Assembly: GCA_947177005.1 (NCBI GenBank)
Contig: CAMWSZ010000196.1
Location: 1 to 6,141 of the forward strand
DNA: 6,141 bases
Source of the DNA: an uncultured Clostridia bacterium
GTDB lineage: Bacteria; Bacillota; Clostridia; Oscillospirales; Oscillospiraceae
Direction of reading: 5' to 3'
Made by a program: the position numbers and the translations under genes. Positions 1 to 4,962 of this stretch are shown here, piece by piece; within the stretch, counting starts at the first letter, position 1; every line of letters begins with the position of its first letter. The notes below the pieces were generated by a model. It did not search any database and was not told the origin of the DNA. It saw nothing but the letters and a program-made list of their open reading frames with translations.

Positions 1-1106
1 ATGAGATGAAATTTTTGGCCCTTATTGCATACATAATAGGGATATTTAAGGGGCGGGGTAACTTTCTGTATGTCCCTATCCTTGATGTATATGCCTTGTA
101 TCCACTGGAGACTATCGCCTTGAGGGGATTTTAGAAACAAACTTCCTGGACCCCGTAGGTTTTCGGCTCCGCTCTCGCCAAGAATTGTCTCCGAAAAATT
201 CCGTTTGGCGCACCTGAACGCGATTCTAGCCGTTATATTGCTCATGTCGATCTTCATATTGAGATAAGTCGGATTCTGAGCGGCTAAAACCAAATGGATT
301 TTGGCGTGTCTCCCTCGTTGCAAGAAGCCAGAAAATGCGCTGATTAGCTCCTTTGATGTATTCTTATCCAGTTCCCCGCTAAACAGAGCCGGAAATTCGT
401 CGATGACCAGTACCAACCGCGGGAGTTGCTTAAACTCACTTGGGTCCGTATGTTCCATCTTAATACGCCTCTCCATCTCCGCTTTTAACGCAATCACTGT
501 GCGATATGCGGTATCATGATCTCTGACAATAGGACATGACAGGTGAGGTATTTCGTTGAACGCAATCAAATCTCCGGCTCCAACATCCATCAGAATAAGA
601 TTGACTTCAGACGGCGATTTGGTTTTTATAAGCGTGGTGATAAAAGCCCGCAAACTAATAGATTTTCCTGAATTGGTTGAACCGCCAAGCAACAGGTGGG
701 GAAATATCGCTACATCAACGATGACTGGCTGACCAAAAACATCGTGACCAACCACATACGGCAACTCCATTTTCTCCATTGCTTTTTTATTGGTATGGTT
801 CTTCAAAATTTCCAAGATGCGAGGGTACTTTACTTCTTGGCTGGACACAATTAAGTAGATGGTGAACTGCTCCTCACATATTTGGAAGATGGGAAGTTTT
901 AATCTGGTTTGGACATCGTTAGAATATGTAAATATATCTGCTTTTCGTGTGTTGCCTTTTGGCTTGATTATGTATCGGATCTGATCTTGACATAAATCGA
1001 TATCAATGGATACGTTGACGTTAAAATGCTTGTAGGTTTTTCTGATTTTTTCGCCCAGTTCATCAGTATCGAAATTATAGAATGTTTGTCCTGAAATTTT
1101 TTTCAA
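1..1106 (-). CDS. FtsK/SpoIIIE-family DNA translocase ATPase, soluble, 3' end cut by window edge
   Basis: The frame stays open from a TTG at 1106 to the left edge, giving 368 residues with the C-terminus missing. Residues about 20-90 resemble the FtsK alpha-domain. The motor domain follows: Walker A GGSTNSGKS at 141-149 and Walker B LVLVIDEF at 231-238 (D236, E237). Next come GRHAKIHLVLAAQNP at 265-279 and ILGESGAENLRGPGSLF at 308-324, both typical of FtsK/SpoIIIE. The family pumps double-stranded DNA as a ring ATPase. No membrane segment is visible, so this is not the four-helix cell-division FtsK but the kind found on plasmids, phages and integrative elements. The usual DPK after the second strand reads DVGAGDL (174-180). 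An in-frame TAA lies 6 bases upstream of the TTG. GGAG sits 12 bases before it, a rather long gap, so the start is probable rather than certain. It is divergent from the HTH gene. Confidence 0.9.
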   Translation of the reverse strand, partial: MKKISGQTFYNFDTDELGEKIRKTYKHFNVNVSIDIDLCQDQIRYIIKPKGNTRKADIFTYSNDVQTRLKLPIFQICEEQFTIYLIVSSQEVKYPRILEILKNHTNKKAMEKMELPYVVGHDVFGQPVIVDVAIFPHLLLGGSTNSGKSISLRAFITTLIKTKSPSEVNLILMDVGAGDLIAFNEIPHLSCPIVRDHDTAYRTVIALKAEMERRIKMEHTDPSEFKQLPRLVLVIDEFPALFSGELDKNTSKELISAFSGFLQRGRHAKIHLVLAAQNPTYLNMKIDMSNITARIAFRCAKRNFSETILGESGAENLRGPGSLFLKSPQGDSLQWIQGIYIKDRDIQKVTPPLKYPYYVCNKGQKFHL

Positions 1107-1140
1107 GTTATATTATCACTCCATTCTTTGTGAATAACTT
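1105..1140. repeat. 7-bp inverted repeat around the FtsK-gene ribosome site
   Basis: AAGTTAT at 1105-1111 is the reverse complement of ATAACTT at 1134-1140, with 22 bases between. The arms enclose the GGAG ribosome site and touch the TTG start of the FtsK-like gene. It could be an operator or an RNA stem that hides the start. Arms this short in A+T-rich DNA can also occur by chance. Confidence 0.3.
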
Positions 1141-1218
1141 CTTCCTTCTTCTATCCTATCGCAGTAGTGGTCTCAAAACCGGAATTTTTTCTCTATTTTC
1201 ATTGAAAATGGACCATTG

Positions 1219-1239
1219 CTCCTTCAAGAGAAGAAGGAG
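1219..1239. repeat. Short inverted repeat (7-bp arms, 7-base loop)
   Basis: CTCCTTC at 1219-1225 pairs with GAAGGAG at 1233-1239. No T-run follows on either strand, so it is not a convincing terminator. It also overlaps the possible coding remnant, where a purine-rich codon run could produce it by chance. Confidence 0.3.
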
Positions 1240-1258
1240 GCAGAAGAACGGTTAACGC

Positions 1259-1270
1259 AGGTGGCCACCT
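1259..1270. promoter_or_regulatory. Perfect 12-bp palindrome, candidate operator
   Basis: AGGTGGCCACCT reads the same on both strands. It lies in the divergent region, about 105 bases before the HTH gene start and 150 before the FtsK-like start, where a dimeric repressor would be expected to bind. The neighbouring HTH protein is an obvious candidate. The position and symmetry are seen; the operator role is inferred. No clear -35/-10 pair was found next to it. Confidence 0.35.
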
Positions 1271-1376
1271 TGATGGATATTTTGCCATAATAAGGGTGCT
1301 CTATCTACAAAATAGTTGCTCAAAACTTGCCGGGAAATTGTCAAAAATTTGCCCTGCCAAAAAGGAGTTACAGTCT

Positions 1377-2096
1377 ATGATTACATGGGGGGATACTATC
1401 AACATCATCCTGGAGATGTTTTACACCATCAATCAGCAAGAACTGGCAAGGTTGCTGGGAGTTAGTGAGGGTACTTTATCTAAGATCAAGTCTGGAAAAA
1501 GAAAGGCCGCTTTCAAAAGTGATACTGTATTCGAGTCTGTATTTAATCCAGACAATCCGGATAGTCCAGCCAATGATAAGCCTTGCTTTCATCTGGAAAT
1601 ATTAAAAGACATTATTGATAAACCAAAGTATGAAGAAGTCCGAAAAGTTATGGCGGACTGTTGGGACGAGAAGGACTATAAAACTTTTGTAGTCAGGTTA
1701 CTTGAACGTACCAGGAACAATGTATATGATGACCATGTATCTACTTCGGATGCGGCTCCACGTCAAACACAGGTTCTTGAACAACAATCCGACGAAATAT
1801 CATCTTTGGGATTGAGTGACAATACTGGTACTTCCGATGCCAAGAGACCTTCCATCCGATCAATGTTTCTGCCGCACAGTGACGATTGCTGTTATCATTG
1901 CGTCTATTGGAAGGGTAACAGGAGGACATTAGGAGCATATATGACATCAACATGTGGAACGTGCAACAAGCTTAGTCAGAATCAGTTTTCAGCAGATTCA
2001 CCTTGTGAATATTTCCAAAGACGCCAGGAACAGTTTTCAGCAGATTTAGTTTGTAAACGTTTACTAAACCATCAGAAATTACCAGGGGATTGGTAA
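1377..2096 (+). CDS. Helix-turn-helix protein with C-terminal cysteine-rich zinc-ribbon-like domain
   Basis: The product is 239 residues. An ATG at 1377 is preferred over an in-frame GTG at 1296 because AAAGGAG ends 9 bases before it, while the GTG lacks a well-spaced ribosome site. Residues 17-41 (TINQQELARLLGVSEGTLSKIKSGK) form an XRE-type helix-turn-helix. A middle part of about 110 residues has no recognised domain, and 120-160 is polar and probably a flexible linker. The C-terminus carries CYHC (172-175), CGTC (193-196), C210 in SPCEYF and C226, a spacing suited to zinc or another metal. The likely role is sequence-specific DNA binding, perhaps controlling itself and the divergent FtsK-like gene; this is inferred from position. 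QFSAD occurs twice, 16 residues apart (203-207 and 219-223). I do not recognise a named family for the whole protein. Confidence 0.85.
   Translation: MITWGDTINIILEMFYTINQQELARLLGVSEGTLSKIKSGKRKAAFKSDTVFESVFNPDNPDSPANDKPCFHLEILKDIIDKPKYEEVRKVMADCWDEKDYKTFVVRLLERTRNNVYDDHVSTSDAAPRQTQVLEQQSDEISSLGLSDNTGTSDAKRPSIRSMFLPHSDDCCYHCVYWKGNRRTLGAYMTSTCGTCNKLSQNQFSADSPCEYFQRRQEQFSADLVCKRLLNHQKLPGDW
1983..2046 (+). repeat. 16-bp perfect direct repeat inside the HTH-Cys gene
   Basis: CAGTTTTCAGCAGATT occurs at 1983-1998 and 2031-2046. The offset is 48 bases, so the copies stay in frame and encode QFSAD twice, each followed by a cysteine (SPC, LVC). It suggests a small tandem duplication in the tail of the gene, or a short-repeat deletion or expansion spot. 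Confidence 0.6.
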
Positions 2097-2142
2097 TTCT
2101 ACGTTTTCATATAATACAAAAAGAACTTAGAAGATTCTAATA

Positions 2143-2179
2143 AGCTGCCCGCTCCCTCAAATATAAGGTGCAGGCAGCT
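2143..2179. terminator. Hairpin between convergent genes, probable two-way terminator
   Basis: AGCTGCC at 2143-2149 pairs with GGCAGCT at 2173-2179. Further pairing (GC with GC, then CC with GG) continues inside, broken by single mismatches. It lies 47 bases after the plus-strand HTH gene stop and 11 bases after the minus-strand resolvase stop. The flanks are U-rich but imperfect: CTATTTG on the plus side, and CTTATTAG on the minus side. Confidence 0.55.
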
Positions 2180-2189
2180 CTATTTGTAC

Positions 2190-2747
2190 CTAACTTTCAG
2201 ACAAATGCCTGTAAAGCGTAGACTTTTTAACCCCGGTAAGCTCCTCAATTTCCTTGATAGAATACTGCTGAGTATTGTAGAGCTTGACAGCCTTCCTTAC
2301 TGCATCGGAGTTTATCTTGGGCCTGCCGCCCATCCTTCCTCTAGCTCTGGCTGAACGAAGTCCTTCACGAGTACGGTCGGCGATTACGTCTCTCTCGAAT
2401 TGAGCAATGGCCGACATAAGGGTGAAAAGCAGCTTTCCGGTAGATGTGCTGGTGTCGATAGATTCCTTCAGACTAATCAGATGAACGCCCTTACTTTGAA
2501 ACAGTTCTGTTAGTTCAATCAAGTCCTTAGTACTGCGGCCTAACCTTGATAACGATTCGATCACCACTGTGTCGCCCTCGGTCATTCGGTCGAGCATCTT
2601 AGCTAACTCCGGTCGTTCTCGTTTTGTGCCGGTCATTTTCTCGTTGTAGATCATGTCACACCCGTACTTTCTGAGAGCATCGATCTGTCGGTCCAGGTTC
2701 TGTTGTTCTGTACTGACACGGGCATAGCCGAAGATGTAATTCTTCAT
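2190..2747 (-). CDS. Serine recombinase (resolvase/invertase family)
   Basis: The product is 185 residues, the normal size for small serine recombinases. The N-terminal catalytic domain starts with GYARVST (7-13), with nucleophile Ser12 and Arg10. SLSRLGRST (65-73) carries the active-site arginines 68 and 71. The long dimer helix spans about 103-130 (TGKLLFTLMSAIAQFERDV onward). After the basic hinge GRMGGRPK, a helix-turn-helix lies at about 163-183. These enzymes cut and rejoin DNA through a phosphoserine link, resolving dimers or cointegrates or inverting segments. The ATG at 2747 has AAGGAG four bases upstream. An in-frame 27-residue extension to 2828 is less likely because it runs through non-coding-looking DNA and into a palindrome. 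ATGATA on the plus strand at 2774-2779 (TATCAT on the coding strand) could be a -10 box, but its -35 is poor. The gene sits between two hairpins and is probably its own unit. Confidence 0.93.
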   Translation of the reverse strand: MKNYIFGYARVSTEQQNLDRQIDALRKYGCDMIYNEKMTGTKRERPELAKMLDRMTEGDTVVIESLSRLGRSTKDLIELTELFQSKGVHLISLKESIDTSTSTGKLLFTLMSAIAQFERDVIADRTREGLRSARARGRMGGRPKINSDAVRKAVKLYNTQQYSIKEIEELTGVKKSTLYRHLSES

Positions 2748-2814
2748 GATTCTCCTTCCTATCCCAATAACGTATGATAACTGGGACATTGATTCTGGAA
2801 CGAGTTTTGAGACA

Positions 2815-2853
2815 GAATACCCCCTCAAAATCTTACGATTTCAAGGGGTATTC
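2815..2853. terminator. Long imperfect palindrome at end of the phage-type operon
   Basis: GAATACCCCCTCAAAATC (2815-2832) and GATTTCAAGGGGTATTC (2837-2853) pair almost fully around a 4-base TTAC loop, with about one bulge and two mismatches. It follows the last gene of the right-hand operon and precedes the resolvase. The fit is to a transcription terminator for the minus-strand operon, but no clean T-run follows it. Because it lies about 70 bases upstream of a serine recombinase gene, it could also be part of a recombination site. Confidence 0.5.
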
Positions 2854-2903
2854 CAGTCCTGTTAAATCCGTCCCATTAACGTTCGTTTGTTGGAAAACCT
2901 CCA

Positions 2904-3116
2904 TTAGCTAAACAGCTTATGTTTTCCTCGATAAATCTGTGGGGATTTTTCCTTACAACTGGATTCGCTTTCAATACACTGAACCGGCTCACTGCGGCCC
3001 AGCAGACAGGCCGTAGGTTGGTCGTCGAACGCAGCACCCAAGCGGACATCGCACAAAAGCGGTGCTTTATCTCCACCAATTTCCAAGTTTACTTCGCATT
3101 TTATCAGAAATTGCAC
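2904..3116 (-). CDS. Small hypothetical protein, last clear gene of the operon
   Basis: The product is 70 residues starting with GTG at 3116. AAGGAGGTGG lies just upstream with AGGAGG seven bases before the start, among the best ribosome sites in the window, and this decides that the frame is real. It begins 34 bases after the sigma-like gene stop, so it belongs to the same minus-strand unit. The central part (about 17-45) mixes hydrophobic and acidic residues (APLLCDVRLGAAFDDQPTAC), and the C-terminus is basic. No transmembrane segment, signal peptide or known motif is seen, and I do not recognise the family. A 10-bp palindrome, GTTGTACAAC at 3138-3147, sits between the preceding stop and the ribosome site. 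The overlapping minus-strand frame at 2876-3079 is a shadow. Confidence 0.6.
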   Translation of the reverse strand: MQFLIKCEVNLEIGGDKAPLLCDVRLGAAFDDQPTACLLGRSEPVQCIESESSCKEKSPQIYRGKHKLFS

Positions 3117-3150
3117 TTTTCCACCTCCTTACTCAAAGTTGTACAACAAC

Positions 3151-3480
3151 TCACATTATATGGGCTGTACTCTCCATCAAAGCATCTATTGAGATTACGG
3201 CATCACGGAGATCATATGGAGCTGCACAGAATCTGTATCGAACTTTAGCACTTTTGCAGTTGAGCAGTTCATACTTTAACTGAGAGAATATGTATCCTTT
3301 CAGACTCTTTGCACCGGGTTTATACAGCTCTACAGCGCGAATCAATCGCAGAGCCAACGACTGGTACACATCATCGCGGTCCAAACGGGCAGCTTGAACT
3401 AAGGTATAATTTTGCCGGATAACACAGTCAATGCACCAAAGATATTCCAGCACCAGCTCGTTTCGTTCGCTAATACTCAT
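3151..3480 (-). CDS. Small sigma-70 region-2-like protein
   Basis: The product is 109 residues. The stretch LDRDDVYQSLALRLIRAVEL then YKPGAKSLKGYIFSQLKYEL (about 33-72) matches the pattern of sigma region 2: a conserved D-D-Y/V-Q core, then a K/Y-P-G turn, then Y-I/A-aromatic helices. Region 2 binds the core polymerase coiled coil and the -10 element. No region 4 follows, because the frame stops about 35 residues after region 2, so it is shorter than normal sigma factors. It may be a phage regulator of transcription or a shortened copy. Its ATG overlaps the stop of the upstream gene in ATGA (3477-3480), pointing to coupled translation. The preceding GGAC/GGGAG bases give only a weak ribosome site of their own. 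Confidence 0.65.
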   Translation of the reverse strand: MSISERNELVLEYLWCIDCVIRQNYTLVQAARLDRDDVYQSLALRLIRAVELYKPGAKSLKGYIFSQLKYELLNCKSAKVRYRFCAAPYDLRDAVISIDALMESTAHIM

Positions 3481-4016
3481 GCTCCCACCGTCCTGTTCAA
3501 ATGCCGTTCCAGCAGGGTACAGTAACCATAGATACGATCAATCGCTAACTCCGCCCATTCGCCGTCCGATACCTGTTCTCCGGTCAACGGTTTCAGTCGA
3601 AGCTTCCCGTTCTCCTTGCTCTCGCGGGCTTGGATACGGGTACTGCCAAATGAGTAGCTGACCGTTCCGTCATCCTGTTCCGTCCGGGTAAGATCGGAGA
3701 TTGCCGCTGCATCCTGCATCTGTTCAAGGATGTAACAGTTTTCGACTTTCCAGCCATCTTTGTTTCCTTCTTCGGCCATGTACCAATCGAGCCGCACGCC
3801 CTGATCGGTTTCGTCTAGACAGCAAGCGAAGATCGACCGGCTGAACTTATTCGGCCAGAACCTCTTATTGTCGCTGCTGACACGATAGGTCCTGCTCAAC
3901 AGAGGATACTTCTTGTCAAAACTGTCCTCTGTAAAGATGATATGTGCCGTTAGATTATCCTTTGGGGACCTCTGTTTCAGGTCACAGAAAGTTTCCTTCA
4001 ACTCATGATAAGTCAT
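3477..4016 (-). CDS. Hypothetical phage-type protein, 179 aa
   Basis: ATG at 4016 is chosen because GGAGGG lies 7 bases before it. The in-frame ATG at 4031 would place that ribosome site inside the coding sequence and has none of its own. The product is soluble with no signal peptide or membrane span. The N-terminal half contains IIFTEDSFDKKYPLLSRTYR followed by VSSDNKRFWPNKFSRSIFA, DWYMAEE and GWKVENCYILEQ. This pattern looks familiar from uncharacterised proteins of Bacillota prophages, from memory only. The C-terminal half has a beta-rich stretch (DDGTVSYSFGSTRIQ) and a final helix (YGYCTLLERHLN). The function is unknown. It sits between the 53-aa gene and the sigma-like gene and overlaps the latter by 4 bases, so it is in the same transcript. 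Confidence 0.8.
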   Translation of the reverse strand: MTYHELKETFCDLKQRSPKDNLTAHIIFTEDSFDKKYPLLSRTYRVSSDNKRFWPNKFSRSIFACCLDETDQGVRLDWYMAEEGNKDGWKVENCYILEQMQDAAAISDLTRTEQDDGTVSYSFGSTRIQARESKENGKLRLKPLTGEQVSDGEWAELAIDRIYGYCTLLERHLNRTVGA

Positions 4017-4075
4017 CTTGTTTCCCTCCATTCGCCGCTTATTTCAAATTCACCATTTAATCAGCGGATGGCCTG

Positions 4076-4237
4076 CTACTTCTGCCGGAAGTCCTCCGTC
4101 CAGGCTTCTCCGCTGGAGTTGTCCACGGCCACCCATCGCTGTCCCTCACGGGCCAGGAAACGACCGCGGGGGATGTATTGCCGTATAATCTCCCGCAGCC
4201 GCCTTGCAGTGACCTGCTGAATTTCAGTCCGTCCCAT
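4076..4237 (-). CDS. Small conserved-looking protein, 53 aa
   Basis: The frame MGRTEIQQVTARRLREIIRQ (1-20) continues with a basic segment and ends in WVAVDNSSGEAWTEDFRQK. The last part looks like a compact beta-hairpin of the W-V-x-V-D-N-x-x-G-E-A-W type, which I associate with small recombination-module proteins of gut Bacillota phages. That link is from memory and unverified. It starts 8 bases after the stop of the Rad52-like gene. No good ribosome site is visible, so translation would depend on reinitiation. Its length, codon use like its neighbours and tight spacing support a real gene. The plus-strand frame over the same DNA looks like a shadow. The function is unknown. Confidence 0.6.
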   Translation of the reverse strand: MGRTEIQQVTARRLREIIRQYIPRGRFLAREGQRWVAVDNSSGEAWTEDFRQK

Positions 4238-4245
4238 TATAACGA

Positions 4246-4962
4246 TTATGCTACAGGGCTTTTCGCTTTGGTTTTCTTCAGCGAAAGCATAGCCTGTTTA
4301 TAGGTATCGGGACCCATTTCCTCTGGCCTGTTCAGATGGTAGCGTTCCAGGACGGCTTCCAGTGCAACGCCAGTCCGGACCAGTTCCTTCTGTAAGCTGT
4401 TCATCTGTGTCTTGCTTAGACCGGTTTCTGCCGCTTTGGATGCAGCAGGTTTCGGGGCAATCCAGGAATAGACCACTTTGTCCCAGGAATTGGCAATGAC
4501 CAGCGCGGAAATTTCACGTTGGTCATTGTATTCGATGCTTTGGACATGGAACCGGTCATAAGTCATCCATTTGTCGCCTTTTTTCTGCATTTTGACTTTA
4601 TCCGCTGTCACCCAGATAAAGTCGGGAGCGGTATAAAGTTCCCTGCCGATGCCGATGTTGAAGCAGGCCCGTTTGAAGGAATCGGACGCCTGACTCTTTT
4701 CCTGTTCGGTGTAACCGGCAGTGCCTACGTCCTGTTTGGAAATCCACTGCTTTTTCTCACTATCCCAGATGGATACCGTACAATACAGGTTGCCGTCAAT
4801 GCTTTGATGGGTACGCTGCCAGCCCAACGGTGTAAAGGTTTCATCCAGGATTCTCTGGTCCACGCGTGCGTCCTTGTACAACAGCAGGCTGACGCCCTTT
4901 TCGCTAATGGTGGATACTCTACACTCAATTTCGTCAGCGCGGAGCAGTCGGATCATATTCAT
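4246..4962 (-). CDS. Rad52/Sak-like single-strand annealing protein
   Basis: The product is 238 residues. Residues about 1-118 look like the phage Rad52-type annealing fold. ILDETFTPLGWQRTH (38-52) corresponds to the Rad52 'G-W' region, then a beta sheet, then GYTEQEKSQASDSFKRACFN (83-102) and IGIGRELYTAPDFIWV, matching the A-x-x-D-x-x-K-R-A-x-x-x-x-G signature. Such proteins form rings on single-stranded DNA and anneal complementary strands for recombination and repair of phage DNA. The C-terminal part (about 182-230, from LSKTQMNSLQKEL) is a separate helical region after an Ala/Lys linker. AAGGAGG lies 7 bases before the ATG, and the ATG overlaps the exonuclease stop by four bases (4959-4962). 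This nuclease-annealer pairing supports the assignment. The exact subfamily cannot be settled by eye. Confidence 0.8.
   Translation of the reverse strand: MNMIRLLRADEIECRVSTISEKGVSLLLYKDARVDQRILDETFTPLGWQRTHQSIDGNLYCTVSIWDSEKKQWISKQDVGTAGYTEQEKSQASDSFKRACFNIGIGRELYTAPDFIWVTADKVKMQKKGDKWMTYDRFHVQSIEYNDQREISALVIANSWDKVVYSWIAPKPAASKAAETGLSKTQMNSLQKELVRTGVALEAVLERYHLNRPEEMGPDTYKQAMLSLKKTKAKSPVA

Larger units (their letters stand above)
1168..1290 (+). pseudogene. Possible decayed 3' end of an unidentified gene
   Basis: This frame is open from just after a TAG at 1165-1167 to a TAA at 1288-1290. Its last part (about 1216-1290) reads LLLQEKKEAEERLTQVATLM then DILP and stop. That looks like an amphipathic, charged helix from a real protein rather than random intergenic translation. 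There is no start codon with a ribosome site, and I do not recognise the family. The likeliest reading is a scar from deletion or insertion. A chance open frame is the alternative. Confidence 0.3.

Noticed and set aside
1106..1125. TGATAATAT before the FtsK-like start as a -10 promoter box
   Set aside because: It lies between the GGAG and the TTG, so a transcript from it would begin at or after the start codon. No -35 match was found.
1296..1376. Upstream GTG start for the HTH-Cys gene
   Set aside because: There is no properly spaced ribosome site, while AAAGGAG is well placed for the ATG at 1377.
2748..2828. 27-residue N-terminal extension of the resolvase
   Set aside because: The catalytic domain normally begins within a few residues of the YxRVST motif, and AAGGAG sits just before the ATG at 2747.
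3138..3147. Palindrome GTTGTACAAC as an operator
   Set aside because: It is inside an operon between closely spaced genes, only 10 bp long and A/T-rich in the arms; there is no supporting context.
2876..3248. Other small frames on both strands (minus 2876-3079, plus 2919-3248, plus 3062-3283)
   Set aside because: They overlap the 70-aa and sigma-like genes in other frames and have no ribosome sites or recognisable motifs.
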